Below, one piece after another: positions 45,441 through 54,926 of a stretch of 64,000 bases of DNA. The notes below the pieces were generated by a model, which made no database searches, had not been told where the DNA came from, and saw only the letters and a list, made by a program, of their open reading frames with translations. The stretch comes from an uncultured Sphingomonadaceae bacterium (GTDB lineage Bacteria > Pseudomonadota > Alphaproteobacteria > Sphingomonadales > Sphingomonadaceae): positions 291,642 through 355,641 of the forward strand of contig CANMBD010000004.1 in the NCBI GenBank assembly GCA_947495985.1, given 5' to 3'. Each line of letters opens with the position of its first letter. Position 1 is the first letter of the stretch. Position numbers and translations under genes: made by a program.

Positions 45441-45482
45441 TTTTACCTCAAGCGCCGGGCGCGGGCGTCCGCCCGCTTGGCT
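45441..45482 (+). repeat. Left arm of a perfect 42-bp inverted repeat (REP-like)
   Basis: These 42 nt (TTTTACCTCAAGCGCCGGGC at the outer end) recur as the exact reverse complement at 45627-45668. Within the arm, GCGGGCG and CGCCCGC (45461-45467 and 45470-45476) form a tight hairpin with loop TC, flanked by CAAGCG and CGCTTG. The arm is therefore itself a palindrome of the repetitive-extragenic-palindrome kind. Matching stops sharply at both ends. Confidence 0.9.
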
Positions 45483-45626
45483 ATCGCGCCAATAAGGCGC
45501 GGCGGCCGGTCGGCCTTGCCTCGCTACGCTCGGACGATGCTCTTTAGGTTTACCCAGTTAAGTCTGCCATCAGACCGACGCGAAGCGGCGGCAAGCGCGA
45601 CTGCGCGCCCGAGCTTATGCGAGGAA

Positions 45627-45668
45627 AGCCAAGCGGGCGGACGCCCGCGCCCGGCGCTTGAGGTAAAA
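45627..45668 (-). repeat. Right arm of a perfect 42-bp inverted repeat (REP-like)
   Basis: Exact reverse complement of 45441-45482, separated from it by 144 nt. The whole element spans 228 bp (45441-45668) between tRNA-Val and the 3' end of the thioredoxin-like gene. The 144-nt core is GC-rich, has no supported gene, and shows no transposase or obvious target-site duplication. Confidence 0.9.
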
Positions 45669-45702
45669 TAAAGACTCCTCCCGCCAAGAATTTCGATTCC
45701 AA

Positions 45703-46296
45703 CTAACTCTCGGCCAGTGTCTCTTCCATCAACATCGCGGCTCTTGCGCCATCCCAATCCATGGCACCTAGCACCCGCCATACCTCCGCACCACTGGCGT
45801 CATAAAGCACGGTGGTCGGCATTAGCCCCGATCCGAATCCGAAACTCAGGCCGTTTTCCTGATCGGTATAGGCCTCCAGCTCGTTGAAATTCGCCTTGGC
45901 AAAAAACGGATCAACTTTCTCAGCGCCCTGAATGTCCTGTGAGACGACAAGGACTTTCAGCCGATCTTTTTCGCGTGCCGCCAATTCATCCAGCATCGGC
46001 ATTTCAACGATACAAGGCGCACACCATGTCGCCCATATATTCACCAGGACTGGTTTGCCGATAAAATCTGACAGGCTGACCGTCTTGCCATCCGGGTCCT
46101 TGAACGGAGTGTCAACCATCGGGCTACCGCGCCTGGAAATATCAAGACGGCCGACAAGGCCGCTATGGCTTTCGATGGTTTCACTCTGCCTGGGGCCATC
46201 ATTAACTTGCCCCACTTCATCGGATTGCTTATCGCCAGATTGATCATTACAGCCAACGAGCATCGCAGGCAGGGATAGAAACAGGAATAATCGCAT
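45703..46296 (-). CDS. TlpA-family thiol-disulfide oxidoreductase, lipoprotein
   Basis: Membrane-anchored periplasmic thioredoxin, a reductant for example in cytochrome c maturation. The 197-aa protein starts at ATG 46296. It has a lipobox (LPAMLVGC, lipid Cys about 16) and the redox motif WATWCAPC. The cis-Pro block LMPTTVLYD follows. The longer open frame to 46434 is not credible because it would bury the signal peptide and overlap argH. Divergent from argH by 43 nt. Its 3' end faces the paired repeat. Confidence 0.9.
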   Translation of the reverse strand: MRLFLFLSLPAMLVGCNDQSGDKQSDEVGQVNDGPRQSETIESHSGLVGRLDISRRGSPMVDTPFKDPDGKTVSLSDFIGKPVLVNIWATWCAPCIVEMPMLDELAAREKDRLKVLVVSQDIQGAEKVDPFFAKANFNELEAYTDQENGLSFGFGSGLMPTTVLYDASGAEVWRVLGAMDWDGARAAMLMEETLAES

Positions 46297-46339
46297 CACT
46301 AATCGCACATCAGATTCCAACAGCCAGAGTTCCAACACA

Positions 46340-47710
46340 ATGTGGGGCGGCAGGTTTGCCGACGGCCCCTCGTCAATCATGCGCGAGATAAACGCGTCTA
46401 TCCCGTTCGACAAGAAATTATGGCGCCAGGACATTCGCGCATCGCTCGCTCATGTTGAGATGCTTGCAAAGCAGGGCATTGTCGAGGCGGAAGACGCAGC
46501 GAAGATCATCGACGGCCTCAATCAGATCGCCGGGGAATATGAAACTGACGGCGTTCCCGAAAATCTTGACCTTGAAGATATTCATATGACGATTGAAGCG
46601 CGGCTGACCGAGATTGTCGGCCCGGTGGCCGGGCGGCTGCATACGGCGCGCTCGCGCAATGATCAGGTTGCGACGTCGTTCCGCCTTTGGGTGCGCGATG
46701 CCATGGATGATGTGTCCGGCGGTCTTTGGAATCTCAGGGAAGCGCTGATTACCCGGGCCAAGGAACAAGCCGATACAATCATGCCCGGCTTTACCCATCT
46801 GCAGGTCGCGCAGCCGATTACCATGGGGCACCACCTGCTGGCCTATTATGAAATGTTCGCTCGCGACAGTAGCCGGTTCTGGGCGGCCAAACAGCGTCTG
46901 GATGAATGCCCGCTGGGTGCTGCTGCGCTTGCCGGCACCGGCTTTCCCAATGATCGGCAGATGACTGCCGAGGCTTTGGATTTTGGTGCAGCAACCGCCA
47001 ATTCGATGGACAGTGTCTCTGATCGTGATTTTGCGCTGGATTATCTGATGGCTGCATCACAAACAGCGCTTCATTTATCACGATTGGCGGAAGAGGTCAT
47101 TATCTGGGCATCTCAGCCGTTTGGCTTTGTGAAATTGTCCGATCAATGGTCCACCGGCAGCTCGATCATGCCGCAAAAACGCAATCCCGATGCGGCGGAA
47201 CTGGTGCGGGGACATGCTGGCCGGATTGTCGGATGCCTCAATGCCTTGATGATGACCATGAAAGGCCTGCCACTTGCCTATTCCAAGGATATGCAGGACG
47301 ACAAGCCGCCAGTATTCGAGGCGCATGACCTGCTTGGCCTGTCGCTTGCTGCGATGACCGGTATTGTCGAGAGCGTGACTTTTGCACCCGAACGGATGCG
47401 CGCCGCTGCTGACAGCGGCTTTTCAACTGCAACCGATCTTGCCGACTGGTTGGTGCGGGATGTCAACATCCCGTTTCGGGAAGCCCATCATATTACCGGG
47501 GCTGCGGTGAAGCTGTGCGAAGAGCGCGGATGCGGTCTTGCTGACCTAGCGCCTGCCGACCTGGTCGCAATTGATGCCAGAGTTGAAGGTCATGATATGC
47601 CGGATTTGAGCGTCGAAGGCTCGGTGGCCAGCCGAACCAGCTATGGCGGAACTGCGCCGGAGCAGGTAAGACAGCGGATCGCGGAACTGGAACAGACGAA
47701 TCGCTTATGA
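46340..47710 (+). CDS. argH: Argininosuccinate lyase
   Basis: Last step of arginine synthesis: argininosuccinate to arginine and fumarate. The 456-aa protein begins [11 protein letters not shown], has [30 protein letters not shown] and the superfamily signature [12 protein letters not shown] with the catalytic Ser loop. Normal length. The stop overlaps the lptM start by 4 nt (ATGA). Confidence 0.96.
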   Translation: MWGGRFADGPSSIMREINASIPFDKKLWRQDIRASLAHVEMLAKQGIVEAEDAAKIIDGLNQIAGEYETDGVPENLDLEDIHMTIEARLTEIVGPVAGRLHTARSRNDQVATSFRLWVRDAMDDVSGGLWNLREALITRAKEQADTIMPGFTHLQVAQPITMGHHLLAYYEMFARDSSRFWAAKQRLDECPLGAAALAGTGFPNDRQMTAEALDFGAATANSMDSVSDRDFALDYLMAASQTALHLSRLAEEVIIWASQPFGFVKLSDQWSTGSSIMPQKRNPDAAELVRGHAGRIVGCLNALMMTMKGLPLAYSKDMQDDKPPVFEAHDLLGLSLAAMTGIVESVTFAPERMRAAADSGFSTATDLADWLVRDVNIPFREAHHITGAAVKLCEERGCGLADLAPADLVAIDARVEGHDMPDLSVEGSVASRTSYGGTAPEQVRQRIAELEQTNRL

Positions 47711-47955
47711 ACAATTTTGGAAAAATCGCAGCTATTGCTTCACTGGTCATTATTTCTGCCTGCGGCAATCGCGGGACGTTGGAACCGGCCAAAGGGCAGT
47801 CACTTCCGTTAGCCACATATGGCGAGGCAGAAAAGCCAACCGGTGAAGAGCTGATTACCCCGTCCACTCAGGCGCAACCGGAACGCAGTGATGAATTGCT
47901 CCGCCGGTCGGAAAAACGGCAGGATGACAAATTCGACCTGCCGCCGCCCGGCTAA
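47707..47955 (+). CDS. lptM: LptM-like small lipoprotein
   Basis: An 82-aa lipoprotein with lipobox IISACGNRG (lipid Cys about 19). A charged, Pro-rich tail follows, with KPTGEELI near the middle and DLPPPG at the end. Size, the G-x-L/K-P pattern after the Cys, and the position between argH and lysA fit LptM (YifL), which assists oxidative maturation of the LPS translocon LptD. The call leans on synteny because so short a protein gives few diagnostic residues. Confidence 0.75.
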   Translation: MNNFGKIAAIASLVIISACGNRGTLEPAKGQSLPLATYGEAEKPTGEELITPSTQAQPERSDELLRRSEKRQDDKFDLPPPG

Positions 47956-47995
47956 ATCCGACTTCCTCTTTTGAACATTCTGAAAGCCCCATTCG

Positions 47996-49255
47996 ATGGA
48001 CCATTTCCAACTTAAAGATGGCGTGCTGCATGCCGAAGATGTCGCGCTTCCCGATATTGCCGACCAGGTCGGTACACCGGTCTATGTCTATTCCCGCGCT
48101 ACGCTGGAGCGTCATGCTCGCGTATTTCGGGACGGGTTAAAAGATGCTGGCAAGGTCCATCTGGCCTTTGCAGTGAAATCCAATCCCAATCTTGCGGTGC
48201 TGAAAATTCTCGCCAATCAGGGCTATGGGGCAGACGTGGTCTCCGGCGGTGAACTGGAGCGTGCTCTGGCGGCAGGCATGAAGGCTGAAGATATCGTGTT
48301 TTCAGGCGTTGGCAAAAGCCGTGCCGAACTTACACTTGGCCTCGACAAAGCGATTGGCCAATTCAACCTCGAGTCTGAAGAAGAAGGCCAGATGTTGGCT
48401 GAGATTGCCGCTGCGCGCGGTGAAAGAGCCTCCGCAACGCTGCGCGTCAATCCTGATGTCGACGCGGGCACCCATGCGAAAATCTCCACCGGCAAAGCGG
48501 AGAATAAATTCGGCGTCGCGATTGATGTAGCGCCCGATATTTTCGCCCGTCTGTCCAAACTGGAAGGGTTAAACCTGCGCGGTGTTGCGGTGCATATTGG
48601 CAGCCAGCTGCAAAAACTTGACCCACTGGAAAAATGCTACGTGCGCATGGGGCAATTGGTCAGTGATCTGCGTGCAGCGGGTCATGAAATCACGCATGTC
48701 GATCTCGGCGGCGGTCTTGGTGTGCCCTATAAGCCAGAGGAAAATCCCCCCAGTCCGGCCGATTACGGAGCAATGGTCGCGCGTGTGACCCAGGGGTGGG
48801 ACGTGACGTTGATGTTTGAGCCCGGCCGGGTGATTGCGGGTAATAGCGGTGTGATGATGACACAGGTCATTCGGATCAAACCCGGCGTGAACAGCGACTT
48901 TGTGATTGTCGATGCCGCGATGAATGATCTGATGCGACCGGCCATTTATGATGCCTGGCACCATTTCGAAGCCGTCCAGCCATCTGGCGATACCATGACC
49001 GCATCCATTGTCGGTCCGATTTGCGAAAGCAGTGATATCTTCGCCAAGGAACGCGAGGTGGACCGGGTGCAAACCGATGATCTTGGTATTTTCCGAACCG
49101 CAGGTGCCTATGGGGCGACCATGGCCAATACCTATAACAGCCGTCCACTGGTTCCCGAGGTGCTGGTCGATGGCGACAAATATGCCGTAGTGGCAGAGCG
49201 GATAGAACCAGCGACCATCATGGCCGCAGAGCATGTGCCCGACTGGCTGAAATAG
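47996..49255 (+). CDS. lysA: Diaminopimelate decarboxylase
   Basis: Makes lysine from meso-diaminopimelate. The 419-aa PLP enzyme has the cofactor Lys in FAVKSNPN (about 60) and VSGGELERAL. The glycine-rich phosphate loop is DLGGGLGVPY, and the C-terminal active-site Cys block is GPICESSDI. Full length. Third gene of the argH-lptM-lysA unit, 40 nt after lptM. Confidence 0.96.
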   Translation: MDHFQLKDGVLHAEDVALPDIADQVGTPVYVYSRATLERHARVFRDGLKDAGKVHLAFAVKSNPNLAVLKILANQGYGADVVSGGELERALAAGMKAEDIVFSGVGKSRAELTLGLDKAIGQFNLESEEEGQMLAEIAAARGERASATLRVNPDVDAGTHAKISTGKAENKFGVAIDVAPDIFARLSKLEGLNLRGVAVHIGSQLQKLDPLEKCYVRMGQLVSDLRAAGHEITHVDLGGGLGVPYKPEENPPSPADYGAMVARVTQGWDVTLMFEPGRVIAGNSGVMMTQVIRIKPGVNSDFVIVDAAMNDLMRPAIYDAWHHFEAVQPSGDTMTASIVGPICESSDIFAKEREVDRVQTDDLGIFRTAGAYGATMANTYNSRPLVPEVLVDGDKYAVVAERIEPATIMAAEHVPDWLK

Positions 49256-49258
49256 ACC

Positions 49259-50029
49259 ATGGACCAGCTACCGATCTTCGTGACGTTGAAAGGCCGCAAA
49301 GTCATATTGCTCGGCAGCGGAGAAATGGCAGATGCTAAGCGGCGGCTCTACGAACGCGCTGGTGCTGTAATCACCGGTGATGAAAAAGCCGATGCTGCCT
49401 TGGCGGTCGTTGCTCTAGAAGATGATGATGAAGCAGCGGCAGCGGTCGAGCGCCTGAAAGCGCGCGGCTTGTTGGTCAATGCCGTCGATCGCTCAGCGCT
49501 TTGTGATTACACCACGCCCGCCATTGTCGATCGCGATCCGGTGCTCATCGCCATTGGAACGGGTGGTGCATCAGCGGGTCTTGCCAAGGCCGTGCGCCAG
49601 CGGTTGGAACAGATGCTGCCTGCGGGATTGGGACAGCTGGCTCGTGGTTTGTTCGCTGCCCGCGACCGGATTAAAAACGGTTGGCCAGATGGAGCCGACC
49701 GTCGCCGAGCGATTGATGCGGCGCTTAATCCTGGGGGAACGCTCGACCCGTTTGCTGATCATGATGCACAGGCCATTGATCTTTGGCTCGCGGATCCGGC
49801 GGCAGGCAGTCAGACTGGAGTGATCGAACTTAATCTACACAGCGCTGACCCCGACGATCTGACGATCAAACAGGCGCGGCTATTGGGCCAGGCCGATGTG
49901 ATCTATGCGGATGCCAGTGTACCGGAAGCCATATTGGTCCGAGCGCGCGCGGACGCTGAACGTTTGGATTTGGACATGTTTGATGCCACACAGGTCACAG
50001 GACTGGCATTGGTGATACGATACGGATAA
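49259..50029 (+). CDS. Siroheme-synthase-like protein: Met8/CysG-N domain with a shortened methyltransferase domain
   Basis: A 256-aa product. The N-terminal part (LPIFVTLKGRKVILLGSGEMADAKRRL; IGTGGASAGLAKAVRQRLE) is the precorrin-2 dehydrogenase/ferrochelatase module. After about residue 185, a stretch of some 70 aa (ADPDDLTIKQARLLGQADVIYAD) matches the start of the uroporphyrinogen-III methyltransferase domain. The remaining 150 or so residues of that domain are absent. It is thus a CysG cut down in its methyltransferase half. It starts 3 nt after lysA. Confidence 0.85.
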   Translation: MDQLPIFVTLKGRKVILLGSGEMADAKRRLYERAGAVITGDEKADAALAVVALEDDDEAAAAVERLKARGLLVNAVDRSALCDYTTPAIVDRDPVLIAIGTGGASAGLAKAVRQRLEQMLPAGLGQLARGLFAARDRIKNGWPDGADRRRAIDAALNPGGTLDPFADHDAQAIDLWLADPAAGSQTGVIELNLHSADPDDLTIKQARLLGQADVIYADASVPEAILVRARADAERLDLDMFDATQVTGLALVIRYG

Positions 50030-50046
50030 GCGGAGCAGGGGGGCAT

Positions 50047-50502
50047 ATGGCACTGGAGCAGAGCGACATTATCACGGTATTGCAAACCGCACTGGCACCG
50101 GCTTTCCTGTTGGTGGCCGTAGGCGGCATGCTGAGCCTTTTTGCCGGTCGATTGGCGCGGATTATTGACCGGTCGCGTATATTGCAGAACCTGTTCAACG
50201 AGACCGAGGGCCATGAGCACCAATGCATCGTCGACGAGCTGCATGATCTGCAGCTCCGGATCAAAATCGTAAACAGCGCAATCTATCTCAGTGTCATCAG
50301 CGCCATTGTCGCCTGTATTCTCATCGGGTTGTTGTTTGTTATGGGATTGACCGGTTTTAATCTGTCCGGAGTGATTGCCGGTGCCTTCATTATCGCGATG
50401 AGCTTGCTGTCGATTGCCCTCATCCAGTTTCTGCGGGAAGTCCGCATAGGCGTTCGTGACTTCATGATCCGCGAAGAGTTTCTTGAGCGAAGTGACCCGT
50501 AA
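50047..50502 (+). CDS. DUF2721 membrane protein
   Basis: A 151-aa protein with an N-terminal helix (LAPAFLLVAVGGMLSLFAGRL), the conserved RIIDRSRIL block and two C-terminal helices (ISAIVACILIGLLFVMGL; FIIAMSLLSIALIQFL). This layout defines DUF2721. Function unknown. It lies 17 nt after the CysG-like gene and probably shares its transcript. Confidence 0.85.
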   Translation: MALEQSDIITVLQTALAPAFLLVAVGGMLSLFAGRLARIIDRSRILQNLFNETEGHEHQCIVDELHDLQLRIKIVNSAIYLSVISAIVACILIGLLFVMGLTGFNLSGVIAGAFIIAMSLLSIALIQFLREVRIGVRDFMIREEFLERSDP

Positions 50503-50510
50503 AAATGAAA

Positions 50511-50543
50511 AGAGGCTGTCAATCTCTCGGATCAACAGCCTCT
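50511..50543 (-). terminator. Terminator hairpin on the minus strand
   Basis: AGAGGCTGT (50511-50519) and ACAGCCTCT (50535-50543) give a 9-bp stem. Read on the minus strand it is followed by TTTCATTTTT, so it can terminate the tiny ORF at 50591-50695. It may also serve the convergent DUF2721 gene, but no T run follows on the plus strand. Confidence 0.7.
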
Positions 50544-50590
50544 AAGCATGGGTCAGCGGTTGGAAGTGCCGCTGCCGGGAAACCTGATCT

Positions 50591-50695
50591 TTAGATCAAA
50601 TATGTCCCCCGAACGGATTTTTCCGACCCCTGTGCTGAACCATGAGACATCGGACCACCTCCTTTCGCTTGTTGATAAGATACGAACTGTTGCAT
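50591..50695 (-). CDS. 34-codon ORF with an exceptionally long Shine-Dalgarno sequence inside it
   Basis: From ATG 50695 the frame reads MQQFVSYQQAKGGGPMSHGS and ends at TAA 50591. Inside lies GAAAGGAGGTGGTCC, which differs by one base from the full complement of the 16S rRNA 3' end, followed at once by a second in-frame ATG (50650). That second start would give a 19-aa peptide. A terminator follows at 50511-50543. It is short, and no family is recognised. It may be a leader peptide, a ribosome-sensing element or a small protein. The rest of 50544-50856 shows nothing else. Confidence 0.5.
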   Translation of the reverse strand: MQQFVSYQQAKGGGPMSHGSAQGSEKSVRGTYLI

Positions 50696-50856
50696 TGAAA
50701 ATCTCCGCTTGTTCGACGATTCGAATGTGAATCATTCGTCATGTGCGAACAAGACTTGAATTATTTTATTTTGCTGTCAGAATCCGGCGTTCCGTCCAAA
50801 AACGGGCCTATCGCACTAGCCTCACTGCTCGGCTGAAACCTGTTCACTGCATGAGA

Positions 50857-51420
50857 CTAGCGACGGCAATCCTCTACAACGCGTGTAAATTCGGGCCAGA
50901 TCGGGATAGCAAGAGAGCGCAACCCGGTTGTCTCAACCGCAAACCGGCCACGACTGAACGCGATCCGATCCATCATGTAATCTGTAACCGGCAGAGCGAT
51001 CGCTGCATAGTCCAGAGGGCCGCCGCTATTGCGAGCTGGATAAGACTGCATGCCAGAGCTGGCTCGCAAAGTCATTTGTGCTCCGGTTTCCGGTACCACG
51101 CCTTCACGCGACAGGAATAATTGATTGCGGCCCTGATCACAGCGGATCAAAAAAGTCGCTTCCATATTGGGAGGGCCGAATAATGCGATGGAGCCCCTTT
51201 CATCCGCGCGATAAACCCAGTTTCCTTTAGCCAGTGGCCAATCAGTCCAGACCCCGCGCATCGGTTCCGGTGGCGGTGTGGGGGAAGGAGCTGCGGCAGG
51301 CGCCGGTGCGGGAGCCGGGGTTGGCACCTGTGTCTCTGCGGGGGCGGGTGCCGGTGCGGGCACTACGCCGGAACAACCGGCCGCTAACAATATGGCGGAA
51401 AAGGTAAAAGTGATTCTCAT
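50857..51420 (-). CDS. Proline/alanine-rich lipoprotein of unknown function
   Basis: A 187-aa product from ATG 51420 with a lipoprotein signal ending LLAAGC (lipid Cys 16). A Pro-Ala-rich linker of about 40 residues (PAPAPAPAAAPSPTPPPEP) suits crossing the cell wall layer. The folded C-terminal part is about 130 aa (WTDWPLAKGNWVYRADERGS). I do not recognise the domain. Divergent from tlyA with 49 nt between. Confidence 0.7.
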   Translation of the reverse strand: MRITFTFSAILLAAGCSGVVPAPAPAPAETQVPTPAPAPAPAAAPSPTPPPEPMRGVWTDWPLAKGNWVYRADERGSIALFGPPNMEATFLIRCDQGRNQLFLSREGVVPETGAQMTLRASSGMQSYPARNSGGPLDYAAIALPVTDYMMDRIAFSRGRFAVETTGLRSLAIPIWPEFTRVVEDCRR

Positions 51421-51469
51421 GATATCGAATATGGTCAAAAGCATATGCTTCGGCTAGTCCCATTTTGAT

Positions 51470-52270
51470 ATGGCACAAAATGAAACGCGCCCGGCGAAAA
51501 CCGCTCCACCTGCTGCGGCGGACCAGGCAAAACCTCAAAAATTGCGGATTGACCAGATATTGGTTGATCGCGGTCTCGCGGAAAGCCGCGCCAAGGCGCA
51601 GGCTTATATCATGGCTGGGCTAGTCACGGTCGGTGACCAGAAAGTGGATAAGCCAGGTCAGAAATATCTCAATGATATTGCCGTCGATCTGAAAGGCAAA
51701 GACCATCCCTGGGTTTCTCGCGGAGGGATAAAGCTGGACCATGCCCTGGACCATTTCGATATTGCCGTGACTGATATGATTGCAATTGACGTAGGAAGCA
51801 GCACCGGCGGCTTTACCGACGTCATGTTGAGCCGCGGTGCAGCGAAAGTCTTCGCAGTGGACAGCGGCACCAACCAACTTGCCTGGAAGCTGCGTCAGGA
51901 TGAACGCGTGGTCGTCCACGAACAGACCAGCGCCCGGATATTAACGGCGGAGCATATCCCCGAAGAGGTTGGTCTGATTGTCTGCGATGCCAGTTTCATC
52001 TCGTTGACCAAAGTGCTCGAACGGCCGATGACCTTTGCGAAACCCGGCGCGCATCTGGTCGCTTTGATCAAGCCGCAATTTGAGGCCGAACGTGCCGATG
52101 TCGGCAAAGGCGGTGTGGTCCGCGACCCGGCTGTACATGATCAAGTGTGCCGGAAAGTCAGCGACTGGCTAACTTCAAACGGTTGGGTGGTGCAGGGTAT
52201 ATCGCAAAGCCCAATCACAGGGCCGAAGGGTAATGTCGAATTCCTGATCCTTGCCAATAAGCCGCAATAA
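51470..52270 (+). CDS. tlyA: TlyA family rRNA 2'-O-methyltransferase / hemolysin-like
   Basis: A 266-aa protein with an S4 RNA-binding domain (LRIDQILVDRGLAESRAKAQ, about 24-43) and an FtsJ-type SAM domain (IDVGSSTGGFTDVMLSRGA). The KDKE-like catalytic residues are recognisable around DHPWVSRGG, CDASFIS and LIKPQFEA. Members methylate ribosomal RNA; the name hemolysin is historical. Full length. Confidence 0.9.
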   Translation: MAQNETRPAKTAPPAAADQAKPQKLRIDQILVDRGLAESRAKAQAYIMAGLVTVGDQKVDKPGQKYLNDIAVDLKGKDHPWVSRGGIKLDHALDHFDIAVTDMIAIDVGSSTGGFTDVMLSRGAAKVFAVDSGTNQLAWKLRQDERVVVHEQTSARILTAEHIPEEVGLIVCDASFISLTKVLERPMTFAKPGAHLVALIKPQFEAERADVGKGGVVRDPAVHDQVCRKVSDWLTSNGWVVQGISQSPITGPKGNVEFLILANKPQ

Positions 52271-52331
52271 TGGCTCGCATTGATATCAGACAGCTTGCCA
52301 TTGGCCGCGGTGACCATTAGCGCAACATTAT

Positions 52332-53498
52332 ATGGCAAATTCTACAGACAATACACCCGTACCGTTTGACATTGACGAGAGTCTCTCAATGATGCGCCTA
52401 TTCGACGAGAGTATGGCTTGGTTGAATAATAACTATGTTGAACTGATCGTAACGATCGCAATTGGCACGCTTATTTTTTTGTTGCTCGGTGCTATAAAAC
52501 GGTATGCGGCGCGCCAGGTAAGCAACAATGAAGGTCTGATCGGTTATCGGGCTATCATAACACAGGCGATCGCCCGGACGAGCAAGTTTTTTATGTTCAT
52601 GGTCTCGGCACAGATCGTGGTTACCTATTCGAACGCACCAAACGAGATTGTCCGAACCGTTGGATTTTTGTTCACTATTTCGATCGTTGTGCAGGTTGCG
52701 ATCTGGCTACGCGAGTTGATCCTTGGCTTTTTCACTCGCAAACTGTCCGCTGATCCGAACCAAAGCGATACCTTGCAAAGCGCGATGTCGTTGATCCGTG
52801 TGCTGGTTACTTGCGTGATATTTGCGATTGCAACCATTGTCATTCTTGACAATCTCGGCGTGGATGTGACGGGCCTGGTCGCCGGTCTTGGTGTTGGGGG
52901 TATTGCCATCGGTCTTGCGGCGCAGGGGATATTTTCCGACCTGTTTGCAGCCTTGTCGATCATTTTCGACAAACCGTTCCGACGCGGCGAATATATCAGC
53001 TATGATAATACCACCGGTAGGATTGAGGAAATAGGTCTCAAAAGCACCCGGCTGCGGGCTGTGACTGGCGAAGAAATTATCATTTCCAATACAAATTTGC
53101 TCGACAAGGAAATCACCAACCTGACGCAATTGGGTCGTCGCAGAACGCGCTATGGTATCGGGGTTATCTATCAGACTGAGCCAGATGATGCGCGGCGTAT
53201 TCCCGGTCTTTTGAAACAGATTGTAGAAGACAATGACGCCAAGTTTATCCGATCCGGCTTCGTCGGTTTTGGCGACAGTTCGATCAATTTCGAGTTAGAC
53301 TTTGATATAATGAGCAGCGACTATGAAGTGGTCTATGAAGGTCGCCATAAAATCGGTTTGGCCATCCTGCAAAAATTTAACGAGGAGGGTCTGGAATTTG
53401 CCTATCCGACACAGACCACCTTTACCTCTGCGCCAGACGGCAAGATGATAATGCCCTATCCCGAAGGCGGATTTCCGGTTCATATCCAGGATAGCTAG
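52332..53498 (+). CDS. MscS family mechanosensitive channel
   Basis: A 388-aa membrane protein with about four N-terminal helices. The MscS pore helix region is LDNLGVDVTGLVAGLGVGGIAIGLAAQ, followed by the beta domain (FDKPFRRGEYISYD; TRLRAVTGEEIIISN) and the alpha-beta cage. It opens under membrane tension to release solutes. The Gly/Ala-rich TM3 pattern is intact. Confidence 0.92.
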   Translation: MANSTDNTPVPFDIDESLSMMRLFDESMAWLNNNYVELIVTIAIGTLIFLLLGAIKRYAARQVSNNEGLIGYRAIITQAIARTSKFFMFMVSAQIVVTYSNAPNEIVRTVGFLFTISIVVQVAIWLRELILGFFTRKLSADPNQSDTLQSAMSLIRVLVTCVIFAIATIVILDNLGVDVTGLVAGLGVGGIAIGLAAQGIFSDLFAALSIIFDKPFRRGEYISYDNTTGRIEEIGLKSTRLRAVTGEEIIISNTNLLDKEITNLTQLGRRRTRYGIGVIYQTEPDDARRIPGLLKQIVEDNDAKFIRSGFVGFGDSSINFELDFDIMSSDYEVVYEGRHKIGLAILQKFNEEGLEFAYPTQTTFTSAPDGKMIMPYPEGGFPVHIQDS

Positions 53499-53610
53499 CT
53501 TGCCGTAGCGTCAGGACCAGTAGCAAAGAAAAACCTTGTTAATAGGTCGATTAAAAGAGAATATGCGCGCCAAATTCGACTCCAATCCATCACAATAAAG
53601 GATCAATATC

Positions 53611-54789
53611 ATGCGTGACGCAGTCATCGTTTCCACCGCCCGGACCCCCATCGGACGCGCTTATAAAGGCGCCTTTAACGCCACCGCTGGCCCAACACTT
53701 GGCAGCTATTCAGCCAAAGCGGCAGTCGAGCGCGCCGGTATTGATCCTGCGACGGTTGAAGATGTGGTTTGGGGCAGTGCGCTGCAACAGGGATCGCAAG
53801 GTGGTAACCTTGGCCGTAACGTAGCATTGCGCTCCGGTTTTCCGATCGAAGTTCCGGGTATGACATTGGACCGCCAATGTTCCTCTGGTCTGATGGCGAT
53901 TGCCACGGCCTCCAAGCAGGTCACGATTGACCGTATGGATGTCGTTGTCGGCGGCGGACAGGATTCCATTTCGACTGTGCAAACCCCGGAGATGCGGATG
54001 GCGCCGGACAAGGCTTTGGTCGCTATGCATGACGATATCTATATGCCGATGCTGCAAACCGCTGAGGTGGTTGGTGCACGCTATGGTATCTCGCGTGAGG
54101 CGTGCGACGAATATTCGTTGAAATCCCAGCAGCGGACCGCTGCGGCTCAGGAAGCGGGCAAGTTTGACGACGAGATTGTCGAGGTTACCGCCACCATGGG
54201 TGTGCAGGACAAGGAAACCAAAGAGATTTCCATGCACGAAATCACGCTCAGCAAAGATGAGGGCAATCGCCCGTCAACCACGTTGGAAGGCTTGCAGTCT
54301 TTGAAGCCCGTGCTTGGTGAAGACAAAATCATCACTGCCGGCAACGCATCCCAGCTTTCCGACGGTAGTTCTGCCAGCGTGGTGATGGAAGCCAGCGCTG
54401 CTGAGAAAGCAGGCCTGAACCCGCTTGGTCGCTATGTCGGAATGGCTGTGGCGGGTACCAAGCCTGATGAAATGGGGATTGGCCCCGTTTTCGCCATCCC
54501 CAAACTGCTTGAAAAATTCGATCTGAAAATGGACGATATTGGCCTTTGGGAACTCAACGAAGCCTTTGCGGTGCAGGTTCTTTACTGTCAGCAGAAACTG
54601 GGCATTCCTGATGAGTTGTTGAATGTGAATGGCGGGTCCATTTCGATCGGTCACCCCTATGGTATGACTGGTGCACGTTGCGTTGGACACGCGCTGATCG
54701 AGGGCAAGCGCCGCGGTGCAAAATATGCCGTTGTTACAATGTGTATCGGCGGTGGTCAGGGCGCAGCAGGGTTGTTCGAAGTCCTGTAA
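53611..54789 (+). CDS. Acetyl-CoA C-acyltransferase (thiolase)
   Basis: Condenses or cleaves acyl-CoAs. The 392-aa protein has the nucleophilic Cys in [11 protein letters not shown] (about 90), the His block [19 protein letters not shown] and the second Cys in [13 protein letters not shown]. Length is standard for thiolase II-like enzymes. Degradative and biosynthetic roles cannot be separated by sequence alone. It is a single gene with 112 nt in front. Confidence 0.93.
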   Translation: MRDAVIVSTARTPIGRAYKGAFNATAGPTLGSYSAKAAVERAGIDPATVEDVVWGSALQQGSQGGNLGRNVALRSGFPIEVPGMTLDRQCSSGLMAIATASKQVTIDRMDVVVGGGQDSISTVQTPEMRMAPDKALVAMHDDIYMPMLQTAEVVGARYGISREACDEYSLKSQQRTAAAQEAGKFDDEIVEVTATMGVQDKETKEISMHEITLSKDEGNRPSTTLEGLQSLKPVLGEDKIITAGNASQLSDGSSASVVMEASAAEKAGLNPLGRYVGMAVAGTKPDEMGIGPVFAIPKLLEKFDLKMDDIGLWELNEAFAVQVLYCQQKLGIPDELLNVNGGSISIGHPYGMTGARCVGHALIEGKRRGAKYAVVTMCIGGGQGAAGLFEVL

Positions 54790-54926
54790 CAGGCCTCGAC
54801 AATAGCACACCCAATACCGAACAAAGTACAGCCAGACAGAGGCTCAGATATCCCGTAACCGGGGAAAATGTCTGAAGTCACTGTCTGGTTTGATGGCTCT
54901 TGCGCCTCCTGCTTGTGGGAAGCCAC

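Noticed and set aside
46297..46434. Longer start for the TlpA-like protein
   Set aside because: It would overlap divergent argH and place 46 residues before a clear lipoprotein signal peptide.
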